From contig JAYFRE010000130.1 of the NCBI GenBank assembly GCA_034926235.1, positions 1-25,998 on the forward strand: 25,998 bases of DNA, written 5' to 3'. The notes under the pieces are model-generated. The model was not told where the DNA came from. It saw nothing but the letters and a program-made list of their open reading frames with translations, and did not search any database. Position 1 is the stretch's first letter. Each line of letters opens with the position of its first letter. This document shows, piece after piece, positions 1-8,961 of the stretch. Origin of the DNA: JAYFRE01 sp034926235 (lineage in GTDB: Bacteria; Pseudomonadota; Alphaproteobacteria; Rhodospirillales; Magnetospirillaceae). Both the position numbers and the translations under genes were made by a program.

Positions 1-553
1 CCAGCAGCGCGACCGCCAGCGCATCGCCCATCGCCATGCTGAGCGTGGTCGAGGTGGTCGGAGCGAGACCCAGAGGACATGCTTCGCCGACATCGGGCAG
101 GACGAGGGCGACGTCGGCGGCCTGGGCCAGGGTGCTTTCGGCGCGGCTGGTGATTGCGACCAGAGGCAGGGCGAAACGGCGCGAATAGGCGATGATGTCG
201 TTCAGTTCGGGCGTTTCGCCGGAATTGGACAAAGCGAGGATGGTGTCGTGCTGGGTGATCATGCCCAGATCGCCGTGGCTGGCCTCGGCGGGATGGACAT
301 AGGTCGAAGGCGAGCCGGTCGAAGCCAGGGTGGCGGCAATCTTGCGTCCGACATGGCCGCTCTTGCCCATGCCGGTGACGACGATGCGCCCGCCATCGGC
401 GACGTTCAGCAATTCGACCGCGCGATGGAATTTCCCGTCCAGCCCGCGGGCCAGGGCCACGAGGCCGTCGGCTTCGGCGGTCAGGGTGCGCCGCGCCGAA
501 TCGATATCGGCCTGGGCGGCGTCGGGCGATGCGGAAGACGGTAGGGCGGTCAT
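1..553 (-). CDS. kdsD: Arabinose-5-phosphate isomerase (KdsD/KpsF/GutQ), C-terminus cut by window edge
   Basis: Converts ribulose-5-phosphate to arabinose-5-phosphate, the first step toward the Kdo sugar of lipopolysaccharide, in the cytoplasm. About 184 residues are visible from the ATG at 553. They form a SIS sugar-isomerase domain with the typical stretches VTGMGKSGHVGRK, STGSPSTYVHPAEASHGDLG and LSNSGETPEL. The two CBS domains expected at the C-terminus would lie outside the window. An AGGA ribosome site sits a few bases before the start. It is divergent from the aminopeptidase gene, with 272 bases between the two starts. Family assignment is firm; the paralogue (KdsD, KpsF or GutQ) cannot be told from this part. 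Confidence 0.93.
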   Translation of the reverse strand, partial: MTALPSSASPDAAQADIDSARRTLTAEADGLVALARGLDGKFHRAVELLNVADGGRIVVTGMGKSGHVGRKIAATLASTGSPSTYVHPAEASHGDLGMITQHDTILALSNSGETPELNDIIAYSRRFALPLVAITSRAESTLAQAADVALVLPDVGEACPLGLAPTTSTTLSMAMGDALAVALL

Positions 554-825
554 CGGTTTATCCTGTCGATGGGGATGCGCCGCGTTCCGCTGTGTTGGGC
601 CCGATGGCGCGCCCGGGAGTATGCTGTGCCCGGGGCAGCGAGGGCAAGCAGGAACCGTGCCGGACGAACCCGCCGCCCGCTTTCCATGTACAAACCGTCC
701 TTCGTGGCGCTATATCAGTCCGCCTGGGAGACGCTTCGAAGAGTTCGTTGCGCCGGAGAGGATCGCCGGTCCGCCCCCGGTGCGCGCGACACGTTTTTCG
801 TCCGGAAAAAAGAAGGATTGGCGCG

Positions 826-2208
826 ATGCCCCTGCATCTGATCGTGGAAGAAGAAAGCGATGCGCGGCCCTTGCGCGTTCTGTCCCGCGACGGCTATGCC
901 GCATGGCGGGCGGAACAGCCGGCGTTGATCCAAAGCTGGCTTGACGGCAACGGTTTCGAACCGGCCTTGGGACGGTCCTGTCTGTTGCCCGGTTCTGATG
1001 GCGCGCCCGGCAGCGCGATCTTCATTCCCGATCCCGACGATCTCTGGTGCTGGGCCGCTCTGGCGGAACGGCTGCCCCCGGGTGCCTATCGTCTGGATGG
1101 CGCGCTGGAAAAGGAACAGGCTGCGTGGGCGGTTCAATCCTGGGCGTTGGCCGGTTACCGGTTCGACCGCTATAAAAGCGCTTCCGGCGAGGAATGCGAC
1201 AGAGCCCGTCTGGTCTGGCCCGGGCGGATTGATCGCGGGGCGGTCGGGCGCAGCGTCCGCGCCATCACCCTGGTGCGCGATCTCATCAATACGCCGGCCA
1301 GCGACATGGGGCCCGAGGATTTGGCCTTGGCCGCCGAGGATCTAGCCCGATCCTATGGGGCCAAGGTCCGCACGATCGTCGGCGACGCGCTCTTGCGCGA
1401 GAACTATCCCTTGATCCATGCGGTTGGACGGGCTTCGTCGCGTGTGCCGCGTCTGATCGATCTGCGCTGGGGCGACGAGACGAAGCCTCGGGTCACGTTG
1501 GTGGGCAAGGGGGTTTGCTTTGATTCCGGCGGTCTCGACATCAAGGGCGCCGCCAACATGAAGGCGATGAAAAAGGATATGGGCGGCGCAGCCCATGTCC
1601 TGGGGCTGGCGATGATGATCATGGACGCCGCCTTGCCTGTACGGCTTCGGGTCCTGATCCCGGCGGTCGAGAACGCCGTGTCCGGCTCGTCCTTCCGTCC
1701 GCTCGACATCTTACGCAGCCGCAAGGGATTGTCGGTTGAAATCGGCAACACCGACGCCGAGGGACGGCTCGTTCTCGCCGATTGCCTGGCGGAAGCCGGG
1801 AGTGAGAATCCCGCTTTGCTGGTGGATATGGCGACCCTGACCGGGGCGGCGCGCACCGCGCTTGGGCCCGAACTGCCGGCTTTGTTCTCGACCCACGACG
1901 ACTGGGCCGAAGCCTTGCTGGCGGCGTCCCGCGCACGGCGCGACCCGCTTTGGCGGCTGCCTCTGTGGCGGCCCTATCGGCGTATGCTGGACAGTCCGGT
2001 CGCCGACATCAACAACGCCCCCGACAGCGCCTTTGCCGGCGCGGTCACGGCGGCGCTGTTCCTGGCCGAATTCGTGCCGGCGACGACGCCTTGGCTGCAT
2101 CTGGACATCTTCGGCTGGAACCAGACCGCCCGGCCGGGACGGCCGGAAGGCGGCGAGGCGATGGCGATCCGCGCGCTGTTCGACCTGATTGCGGGCGGGC
2201 GGCTCTGA
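826..2208 (+). CDS. Leucyl aminopeptidase family protein (peptidase M17)
   Basis: Two-metal exopeptidase that removes N-terminal residues from peptides in the cytoplasm. The 460-residue protein carries the M17 active-site blocks: VGKGVCFDSGG (about 226-236, metal-binding Lys and Asp), LDIKGAANMK and MKKDMGG (catalytic Lys and third ligand), and the family signature NTDAEGRL (about 308-315, Asp and Glu ligands, catalytic Arg). The start at 826 is preceded by AGAAGGA at 811-817, and homology begins just after it. The frame stays open upstream to 529, but that stretch has no family character. A 6-bp inverted repeat, TTTTTC/GAAAAA (794-810), lies immediately before the ribosome site. The stop codon overlaps an ATG (TGATG) that opens the micro-ORF leading to the MarR gene. 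It belongs to a shorter alphaproteobacterial M17 branch, so I give no symbol. Confidence 0.93.
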   Translation: MPLHLIVEEESDARPLRVLSRDGYAAWRAEQPALIQSWLDGNGFEPALGRSCLLPGSDGAPGSAIFIPDPDDLWCWAALAERLPPGAYRLDGALEKEQAAWAVQSWALAGYRFDRYKSASGEECDRARLVWPGRIDRGAVGRSVRAITLVRDLINTPASDMGPEDLALAAEDLARSYGAKVRTIVGDALLRENYPLIHAVGRASSRVPRLIDLRWGDETKPRVTLVGKGVCFDSGGLDIKGAANMKAMKKDMGGAAHVLGLAMMIMDAALPVRLRVLIPAVENAVSGSSFRPLDILRSRKGLSVEIGNTDAEGRLVLADCLAEAGSENPALLVDMATLTGAARTALGPELPALFSTHDDWAEALLAASRARRDPLWRLPLWRPYRRMLDSPVADINNAPDSAFAGAVTAALFLAEFVPATTPWLHLDIFGWNQTARPGRPEGGEAMAIRALFDLIAGGRL

Positions 2209-2273
2209 TGAGGATTGCCGCCGACGCCCCGCTCGGGTACCTTCCCTCGAAGGATTATGCCGGGGAATCATGA
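2208..2273 (+). CDS. Possible 21-residue coupled micro-ORF between the aminopeptidase and MarR genes
   Basis: An open frame of 21 codons plus stop begins with an ATG sharing one base with the aminopeptidase stop (TGATG, 2206-2210). It ends with a TGA that overlaps the MarR start (ATGA, 2270-2273). The peptide begins MRIAADAPLGYLPSKDY; I recognise no family. Stop-start overlaps at both ends are what translational coupling would produce. Equally, the frame could be chance sequence in the 61-base gap. There is no separate ribosome site upstream, so translation would depend on ribosomes finishing the aminopeptidase. Confidence 0.3.
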   Translation: MRIAADAPLGYLPSKDYAGES

Positions 2274-2626
2274 GCGTCGACCTTAAGCCTGTTCAGGCCC
2301 TCGATCTGTGGCGCGGCGCCATCGTCGAAAGCGTGCGCAGGGAGGCGCCCGACTTGTCGGCGCGCCAGATGGCGCTGCTGCTGACCGTCTATCTCACGCC
2401 GTCGCCGCATACCGTGCGCGGTCTGGCCGCGACCCTCAATGTCTCGAAACCGGCAATTACCCGCGCGCTCGACCGGCTGGGCGATTACGGCCTGGTCAAG
2501 CGCAAGACAGACGAAGCCGACCGCCGCAGCGTGATCGTGCAGCGGACGGTCAAGGGATCGGTTTTCCTGCGCGAATTCGCCGACATCATCACTGCCGCGG
2601 CAAAGGATTTGCCCCCCGTCGGCTGA
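2270..2626 (+). CDS. Small MarR-family winged-helix transcriptional regulator
   Basis: A 118-residue DNA-binding protein with the MarR helix-turn-helix and wing. LSARQMALLLTVYL leads into TVRGLAATLNVSKPAITRALDRLGDYGLVKRK (helix-turn-helix about residues 45-75), followed by the wing DEADRRSVIVQRTVKGS. It is shorter than the usual 140-150 residues, lacking much of the terminal dimerisation helices. The start at 2270 fits the homology and has GGGG a few bases upstream; an in-frame ATG at 2189 lies inside the aminopeptidase gene and is unlikely. It lies downstream of the aminopeptidase in the same direction and is probably in its operon. Its ligand and target are unknown, and nothing here shows autoregulation. 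Confidence 0.85.
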   Translation: MSVDLKPVQALDLWRGAIVESVRREAPDLSARQMALLLTVYLTPSPHTVRGLAATLNVSKPAITRALDRLGDYGLVKRKTDEADRRSVIVQRTVKGSVFLREFADIITAAAKDLPPVG

Positions 2627-2652
2627 CCGGCCTCCCCGGCTCGGTCCTCAAA

Positions 2653-2727
2653 AAAATCCGTTCGATATGCCGGCTTCGGCGCTCGGCTGACGCCGTTTCG
2701 CCAACATGATTTCTAAAAACGGATTTT
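2653..2727. repeat. 10-bp inverted repeat between convergent marR and tyrA genes (possible bidirectional terminator)
   Basis: AAAATCCGTT (2653-2662) is exactly complementary to AACGGATTTT (2718-2727), with a 55-base loop that contains a shorter stem CGGCG/CGCCG (2677-2695). The right arm ends at the tyrA stop codon. The A/T ends and position between convergent genes suggest transcription ends here in both directions. The long loop makes this a weak terminator call. Confidence 0.35.
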
Positions 2728-3607
2728 CAAGCCTGTTTGGCGTCGATGATCGAACGGCGGATGGCGCGGGTGCGCGAGAACAGATCGAGCAGCTTGTCGC
2801 CTTCGCCCCAGCGGATGGCCCGTTGCAGGGCGGTCAGATCCTCGGTGAAGCGCTGGATCACCTCCAGCACCGCTTCCTGGTTGTTGAGGAAGATATCGCG
2901 CCACATCACCGGGTCCGATGCGGCGATACGGGTGAAATCGCGGAAGCCCGACGCCGAGAATTTCACCACATTCTGCTGCATGGCCCCTTCAAGATCGGTG
3001 GCTGTGCCGACGATGGTGTAGGCGATCAGATGCGGCAGATGCGAGGTGATGGCCAGGACGCGGTCATGGGTGGCCGGGTCCATGATCTCGATCATGCTGC
3101 CGGCTTTCGTCCACAGCGCTGAAATGGCGGCAACCGCCGCTTCGTCGGCGCTTTCGGGCGGGGTCAGGATGCACCAGCGGCCCTCGAACAATTCCGCGAA
3201 GCCCGCTTCGGGACCTGAGAACTCGGTTCCGGCGATGGGGTGGCCCGGCACCAGATGGACGCCTTCGGGGATGTGGGGGGCCAGGTCGCGGATAGCCGTG
3301 CCCTTGACCGAACCGACGTCGGTGACGATGGCGCCGGGGGCGAGATGAGGGCCCATCGCCTCGGCCAGGGCGGCGTAGGCTCCGATCGGCACCGCGACCA
3401 CGACCAGATCGGCGTTCCGGACCGCTTCGGCCAGATCGCCGGGAGCATCGTCGACGATGCCCAGTTCCAGCGCGCGTTGCCGGTGCAGGGGATTGGAATC
3501 AAAGGTCACGATCCGTCCGGCCAGCCCTTCCTTGCGGAAAAGGCGGGCCAGGGACGATCCGATCAGGCCGATCCCCAGAATGGCGGCCTTGGCGAAGGGT
3601 GGGGCCA

Positions 3608-3608
<1 letters not shown>
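2727..3608 (-). CDS. tyrA: Prephenate/arogenate dehydrogenase (TyrA/TyrC)
   Basis: NAD(P)-dependent oxidative decarboxylation of prephenate or arogenate in tyrosine synthesis. The 293-residue protein starts with a Rossmann nucleotide-binding motif (GIGLIGSS, residues 12-19). It has the catalytic-histidine block GHPIAGTEFSG (His about 123) and the helical-domain stretch SHLPHLIAY (about 190). It is the single-domain form, without fused chorismate mutase or ACT domain. Its ATG overlaps the hisC stop (TAATG, 3606-3610), so it is translationally coupled as the last gene of the chorismate mutase-hisC-tyrA operon. Whether it prefers prephenate or arogenate cannot be read here. Confidence 0.94.
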
Positions 3609-4696
<1,088 letters not shown>

Positions 4697-4747
4697 GGGG
4701 CGGCCAGTTCATCTGGATGTTCTTGGAAAAAACGAGGCGGGAAGACC

Positions 4748-5608
4748 CTATTCGGACAGATCCTCGGACGGGAAAGGCACAGGATGGCTGCCCAGCACCA
4801 CCGCGCGCATCACCGGATCGCGGGTCTGGCACAACCGGACCAGCCGGCGGTCGTCCGGGGTCAGCATGCCGGCGATCTCGACCAGATGCAGCCAAACGTC
4901 CTCGGTTCTCAGCGTATCGACGAAATTGGTCGGCTCCAACCCCGCTGCGTTCAGGGCCGAACGCAAGCGGCCCCGGCTGATGTCGGGATGGGTTTCCACG
5001 GCCATCCAGGATCGGTCGAAGCCGGTCGCCTCGATCCGGGCGTGGCCGATTACCAGGGCTTGCGTCTCTTCGCCGCTGTCATCCGGGGCGATGGGCAGAC
5101 GGCCGATGATGCGCGGCAGATCGGGGCTGTCGCCCATCAGGCTGACCCACCAATGCTCCACCGATTCGCTTTCAAGACCGGGCATGGGCAGGATGCCGAT
5201 CGTGGCGCTGCCTTCGGCGACGGTATGCACCACCTGGCCGGCCGAGCGGAAGGAGGTCATCGGCGTGTTGCTGCCATAGGTCATCCGCGCCAGTTCGAGA
5301 TAGCCCGCGCCGCGTTCGGGCATGAACACCGCGCCCGAGAATTTGCCCTGCAGGCCGACCATGGCGCCCAGAATTTCGCGCCAGATGCGGATCAAGGCGC
5401 GCCGGGGAAAGCGTCCCCGATGGCGGGCGATCAGGCTGCGCATGATTTCGGCCTCGCGGCCGGGACAGAGCAGGTCGGTCGCGGCGCCGTCCTTGGCCTG
5501 GCGTATCTGTTCGGCCAGGGCGCTGCGCCGCATGATCAGTTCATGCAGCATCTCATCGACCTGATCGATTTCCTGACGCAGATTCTCAAGGGTTCTTTCG
5601 CCGCTCAT
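4748..5608 (-). CDS. Chorismate mutase (AroQ) fused to a decayed prephenate-dehydratase-like and ACT-like tail
   Basis: Residues 1-90 form an AroQ-type chorismate mutase that turns chorismate into prephenate. LENLRQEIDQVD, RRSALAEQIRQAK and the RE pair at 51-52 match active-site positions of the PheA mutase domain. The remaining ~195 residues read like PheA but incompletely. A first lobe (about 93-145) ends GILPMPGLES where dehydratases have VPIEN. A large part of the second lobe appears absent. The catalytic TRF motif is replaced by TQA (182-184, in ETQALVIGH). Residues 200-275 resemble an ACT regulatory domain. I infer an active mutase without dehydratase activity, perhaps regulated by an aromatic amino acid. 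It is the first gene of the operon with hisC and tyrA. The alignment is from memory, so boundaries are approximate. Confidence 0.85.
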   Translation of the reverse strand: MSGERTLENLRQEIDQVDEMLHELIMRRSALAEQIRQAKDGAATDLLCPGREAEIMRSLIARHRGRFPRRALIRIWREILGAMVGLQGKFSGAVFMPERGAGYLELARMTYGSNTPMTSFRSAGQVVHTVAEGSATIGILPMPGLESESVEHWWVSLMGDSPDLPRIIGRLPIAPDDSGEETQALVIGHARIEATGFDRSWMAVETHPDISRGRLRSALNAAGLEPTNFVDTLRTEDVWLHLVEIAGMLTPDDRRLVRLCQTRDPVMRAVVLGSHPVPFPSEDLSE

Positions 5609-5623
5609 CGTTTCGGGATCCGG

Positions 5624-5660
5624 TTGGGATTATTATGCTTCACTCTTTAACGCCAAAGCC
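5624..5660 (-). promoter_or_regulatory. Candidate sigma-70-type promoter for the aromatic operon
   Basis: The 67-base gap between the bioA stop and the chorismate mutase start is AT-rich compared with its surroundings. Read on the minus strand it has TTGGCG followed about 15-17 bases later by a TAATAAT stretch, resembling -35 and -10 elements, with the start codon about 20 bases further on. No terminator for bioA is evident in this gap, so some read-through is possible. Confidence 0.35.
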
Positions 5661-5675
5661 CGCGCCGCGCCACAG

Positions 5676-6959
5676 CTAAAGGCGGGCGGACCAGTCCGCC
5701 AGCAGGTCCCAGGCGCGATGCAGGTCGGCGGGGGCGATGCAATAAGGCGGCAGGAAATAGGCGACCGGCCCCAAGGGGCGCAGCAGCATGCCTTGGGCCA
5801 GGAAATGCGCCTTGAGCACCGGGGCGATCTTCGAGTCATAACCGGGCTCGCCCAGATCGATGGCGGCGATGGTGCCGGTTACGCGCGGCTTGACGCCCTT
5901 GACCGCGCCGATGCGTTCGCGGTGGATGGCTTCGATGGCGGCGCGGCGCGCCTGGCAGTCCTCGCTTTCCAGCAGATCGAGCGAGGCCAGTCCGGCGGCG
6001 CAACCCAAAGGATTGGCGGTGTAGGAATGGCCGTGCAGAAAGGCGCGGTCCAGCGTTTCGCCCAGGAAAGCCTGATGGATAGGCTCGCGCGCCACGGTCG
6101 CGCCCATGGGCAGGAACCCGCCGGTCAATCCTTTGGACAGGCAGACGAAATCGGGCTGAATGCCGGCCTTGACGCAGGCGAAAAGCGAACCGGTGCGGCC
6201 GAAACCGGTCATCACCTCGTCGAAAATCAGCAGCGCGCCGGCTGCTTGGACTCGCTCCGCCACCGCGCGCAGGAATTCGGGCCGGCACATGCGCATGCCG
6301 ATCGCGCCCTGGATCAGGGGCTCGACGATCATCGCCGCGACGTCGCCGCCTTCCAGCAGCGCTTCCAACCGCGACAGGGCCGCCGTTTCGTGCGCCTCGA
6401 CATCCTCCACGCCGATCCAGTCTTCGGCGAAGGGAACCGTGGCGACCGGGAACAGCAGTCCGTTCCAGGCGCGGAAAAAGCCCGAGGATTGGCCCACCGA
6501 CATCGCGCCCACGGTGTCGCCGTGATAAGCGCCTTCAAAGGCGATCAGCCGCGTGCGCCGGGCTTCGCCTCGATTGGCGAAATATTGCAGCGCCATTTTC
6601 AACGCGGCTTCGACGGCGGTCGATCCGTCGTCCGAATAGAATACCCGGTCGAGATCGCCGGGCAGCGATCCGGCCAGCCTTGCCGCCAGCTTTGCCGCCG
6701 GAGCATGGGTGAAATCGGCGAAGATCACCTGTTCCAGACGTCCGGCCTGTTCGGCGATCGCGGCGACGATGGCGGGATGGGCGTGGCCGTGCAGATTGAC
6801 CCACCAGGACGAGGCCAGATCGAGATAGCGCCTCCCATCGGCGGCCTGGATGTAAGCGCCGTCGCCGCCGACGGCGACCAGCGGCGGCGGCGCGGTCTTT
6901 TCCTGGGTGAAGGGCCGCCAGACATGGCGGCGGTCGAGTTCCAGGATATCGTCGGTCAT
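5676..6959 (-). CDS. bioA: Adenosylmethionine-8-amino-7-oxononanoate aminotransferase (BioA)
   Basis: Transfers the amino group of S-adenosylmethionine to 8-amino-7-oxononanoate (KAPA), giving diaminopelargonate, in biotin synthesis. A PLP class III aminotransferase of 427 residues from the chosen start. It has the substrate-site block SSWWVNLHGHAHP (Trp52, Trp53), EGAYHGDT (Tyr145), cofactor Asp in IFDEVMTGFGRTG (Asp247) and the PLP lysine in LSKGLTGG (Lys276). The ATG at 6959 overlaps the bioD stop (ATGA), like the other junctions in this operon. An ATG three codons earlier (6968) is the alternative, and neither has a good ribosome site. It is the last gene of the bioF-to-bioA operon. Confidence 0.94.
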   Translation of the reverse strand: MTDDILELDRRHVWRPFTQEKTAPPPLVAVGGDGAYIQAADGRRYLDLASSWWVNLHGHAHPAIVAAIAEQAGRLEQVIFADFTHAPAAKLAARLAGSLPGDLDRVFYSDDGSTAVEAALKMALQYFANRGEARRTRLIAFEGAYHGDTVGAMSVGQSSGFFRAWNGLLFPVATVPFAEDWIGVEDVEAHETAALSRLEALLEGGDVAAMIVEPLIQGAIGMRMCRPEFLRAVAERVQAAGALLIFDEVMTGFGRTGSLFACVKAGIQPDFVCLSKGLTGGFLPMGATVAREPIHQAFLGETLDRAFLHGHSYTANPLGCAAGLASLDLLESEDCQARRAAIEAIHRERIGAVKGVKPRVTGTIAAIDLGEPGYDSKIAPVLKAHFLAQGMLLRPLGPVAYFLPPYCIAPADLHRAWDLLADWSARL

Positions 6960-7555
6960 GGCTGCCATCCGGGTTGGGGAAGAGAGGATAGATCGAAGGC
7001 GTCGGGCAGGCTGGGCAGTTCGGCCAGAACGCGCACCCGGCCGAACCGTTCGATGGCGGCGTGGTTTTCAGGCTCGGGCGGACCGTTCATCACCACGCCC
7101 TGAATGACGAGATCGCGGTTGCGCAACGCTTCCAGGGTCAGCAGCGTGTGGTTGATCGTGCCCAGTCCCGAACGCGCCACGACCAGAACCGGCAGGCCGA
7201 GATGGACCATCAGATCGACCATCAGCGCGTCGTCACGCAACGGGACCAGCGCGCCGCCCGCGCCTTCCACCACCAGGCTATTCTGTGTCGCCGGAAGCCG
7301 GATGCGGTCCAGATCGATTATGGCGTTTTCGCACCGCGCCGCCTGATCCGGCGACAGCGGAGCCCTGAAGACATAGGCCGGCGGATGGATGACCGCGCCC
7401 GGAGCCAGCCGCGTGATCGCATCCGAATCGGTTCCTTCGATGCTGCCCGATTGAACCGGTTTCCAATAATCGGCCCGCCAGCGTCCGACCAGCCAGGCCG
7501 ACACCAGAGTCTTGCCGACGCCGGTATCGGTGCCGGTGACGAAAACGCCGTTCAT
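6956..7555 (-). CDS. bioD: Dethiobiotin synthetase (BioD)
   Basis: ATP-dependent closure of the ureido ring of diaminopelargonate with CO2, giving dethiobiotin. The 199-residue protein begins MNGVFVTGTDTGVGKT, with the P-loop at residues 8-16. It then has YWKPVQSG (substrate and nucleotide-binding Lys) and VVEGAGGALVPL, all hallmarks of BioD. The ATG at 7555 overlaps the bioC stop by ATGA and its own stop overlaps the bioA start. Length is slightly below the usual 220 residues, mainly through short loops. Confidence 0.95.
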   Translation of the reverse strand: MNGVFVTGTDTGVGKTLVSAWLVGRWRADYWKPVQSGSIEGTDSDAITRLAPGAVIHPPAYVFRAPLSPDQAARCENAIIDLDRIRLPATQNSLVVEGAGGALVPLRDDALMVDLMVHLGLPVLVVARSGLGTINHTLLTLEALRNRDLVIQGVVMNGPPEPENHAAIERFGRVRVLAELPSLPDAFDLSSLPQPGWQP

Positions 7556-8310
7556 GGCGCGACGATATCTCCGTAAAGCAGGTGATAGGTGACGGGAAAG
7601 CCGCCATCCAGCGAGGCCAGCAGCCGCCGAAACGCGCCCGGCGACAAGGGCCGGTGTCCCGGCGCGGGTTCGCTGGCGCCCAGCGTCTTCAGCGCGCGCA
7701 CGAAGCTTGCGCCGTCGGCATAGGATTCCTGGATGCGGTCTTCTTCCAGATGGTGAGAAAAACCGTCCGGCCAGGGAAAATCTTCCGCTCCCGGATAGAC
7801 CGGAGTGCCGCAATCCAGCCCATGCCGGTCATGGGCGGCGCGCCATTCGCGGAAGGTGTCGCGCCCCAGCGTGGCGAACATCAACCGCCCTCCCGGCGCG
7901 AGCAGCCCGGCCAAACGCTGCAATCCGGCGGGAAGATCGACGAACCATTGAATCGCTAAGCTGGCAGCGATCAGATCGAAACCGCCTTTGATTCCCTTAG
8001 GCGTTTCGCCGTCCAAGGCCAGAAAGGTCGGGCCGTCGCCGACGCGTTGGCGGCAGCGGTCCAGCATGGATTGGGCGATGTCGGTCAGAACCAGATCGCC
8101 TTTCGGATAAAGGGTCTTCAGATGCATCGACAGGAATCCGGTGCCGCAGCCGATTTCCAGCACGCGCGGAGTGCCTGCCGGTACGGTTTCCCCGATACGG
8201 GCGGCCAATTTCTGCGCCACCAGCCATTGGACATTGGCGGCGGAATCATAGGCGTTCGCATGCGAACCGAAAGCCTGGGCAATCCGGTCTTTGCGCGCGG
8301 TCGCGGTCAT
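7552..8310 (-). CDS. bioC: Malonyl-ACP O-methyltransferase (BioC)
   Basis: Methylates the free carboxyl of malonyl-ACP so that fatty-acid synthesis can build the pimeloyl chain of biotin. The 252-residue protein starts with KDRIAQAFGSHANAYDSAA, typical of BioC. It carries the SAM-binding motif VLEIGCGTGFLS (50-61), later LIAASLAIQWF and the C-terminal LYGDIVAP. The start at 8310 overlaps the stop of the upstream esterase (ATGA). The adjacent pimeloyl-ACP esterase gene supports BioC over a generic methyltransferase. Confidence 0.94.
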   Translation of the reverse strand: MTATARKDRIAQAFGSHANAYDSAANVQWLVAQKLAARIGETVPAGTPRVLEIGCGTGFLSMHLKTLYPKGDLVLTDIAQSMLDRCRQRVGDGPTFLALDGETPKGIKGGFDLIAASLAIQWFVDLPAGLQRLAGLLAPGGRLMFATLGRDTFREWRAAHDRHGLDCGTPVYPGAEDFPWPDGFSHHLEEDRIQESYADGASFVRALKTLGASEPAPGHRPLSPGAFRRLLASLDGGFPVTYHLLYGDIVAP

Positions 8311-8942
8311 GTCAGCGTCTCCACCACCCGGCGGATTTTCTCGGCGCACCAGCCGGGGTCGGTCAAAGGAAGAAGGTGCCCGCCATCCTGCCACTCGATG
8401 CGGGTCGAAGGAAAGCAGGCCGATGTCATGGCCGCCGGCACGATCGGGTCCTGGCGTCCGGCCAGAACCAGATCGACCCTTTCCGCCCGGTCCCGGCAGT
8501 CCCAATCTTCGAGCGCGCGCAGCCCGTCCGCCAGAGTTGGCGTGTCGGCGTCGTTCCAGGCGGGCTGCCGGTTTTCGGGCAGGCCGCATCGTTCAAGGAA
8601 GTCGCGGCGGACAAGATCGGGGTGGCCGGCAAGGCGCGCGCTCATGCGGCGCAAAAGGCGGGGCGGGACGCCGTCGGGGAAATCGCTTGCGGCGCAGAAT
8701 CGTGTGAACCCATTGATCGCGATCAGCCGGTTCCAGGCCATGGGGCGTTCATGCAGCAGCCAGAGCAGGCCGAGGCTGTGTCCTACCGCCACCAGCGGGC
8801 CAGAGGCGGGCGCTGGTTCGATGCTTCCGTCGAAGACGGGTCCCCGGCGCAAGACTCGCATCCCGCCCAGCGTTTCGGCTAGGGGCGTGAAAAAGGCGGG
8901 GTCCAGTCCCCAGCCATGCACCAGCAGAACGGTTGCGTCCAT
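8307..8942 (-). CDS. Alpha/beta hydrolase, probable pimeloyl-ACP methyl ester esterase (BioH-like role)
   Basis: Predicted to remove the methyl group that BioC added, releasing pimeloyl-ACP for BioF. The 211-residue protein has an alpha/beta-hydrolase core: LLVHGWGLDP near the N-terminus, nucleophile elbow GHSLG (Ser56), acid in AGRQDPIVP (Asp165) and base in DGGHLLPL (His189). It is about 45 residues shorter than E. coli BioH, apparently with a reduced lid, and closer to BioG in size. I therefore assign the role from position between bioF and bioC rather than a symbol. The ribosome site AAGGGGGG fits the ATG at 8942; an ATG one codon earlier (8945) is the alternative. The stop overlaps the bioC start. 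Confidence 0.86.
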   Translation of the reverse strand: MDATVLLVHGWGLDPAFFTPLAETLGGMRVLRRGPVFDGSIEPAPASGPLVAVGHSLGLLWLLHERPMAWNRLIAINGFTRFCAASDFPDGVPPRLLRRMSARLAGHPDLVRRDFLERCGLPENRQPAWNDADTPTLADGLRALEDWDCRDRAERVDLVLAGRQDPIVPAAMTSACFPSTRIEWQDGGHLLPLTDPGWCAEKIRRVVETLT

Positions 8943-8961
8943 CATCCCCCCTTAAAGGTCG

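Noticed and set aside
529..825. N-terminal extension of the aminopeptidase
   Set aside because: The open frame lacks family character, and the ATG at 826 has a clear ribosome site with homology starting after it.
4697..4747. Terminator between the chorismate mutase gene and hisC (T-run after the stop)
   Set aside because: The T-run has no stem before it, and the operon continues into hisC and tyrA.
5718..7103. 461-codon plus-strand open frame opposite bioA
   Set aside because: Antisense shadow of bioA with no recognisable motifs; bioA on the other strand has its full active site.
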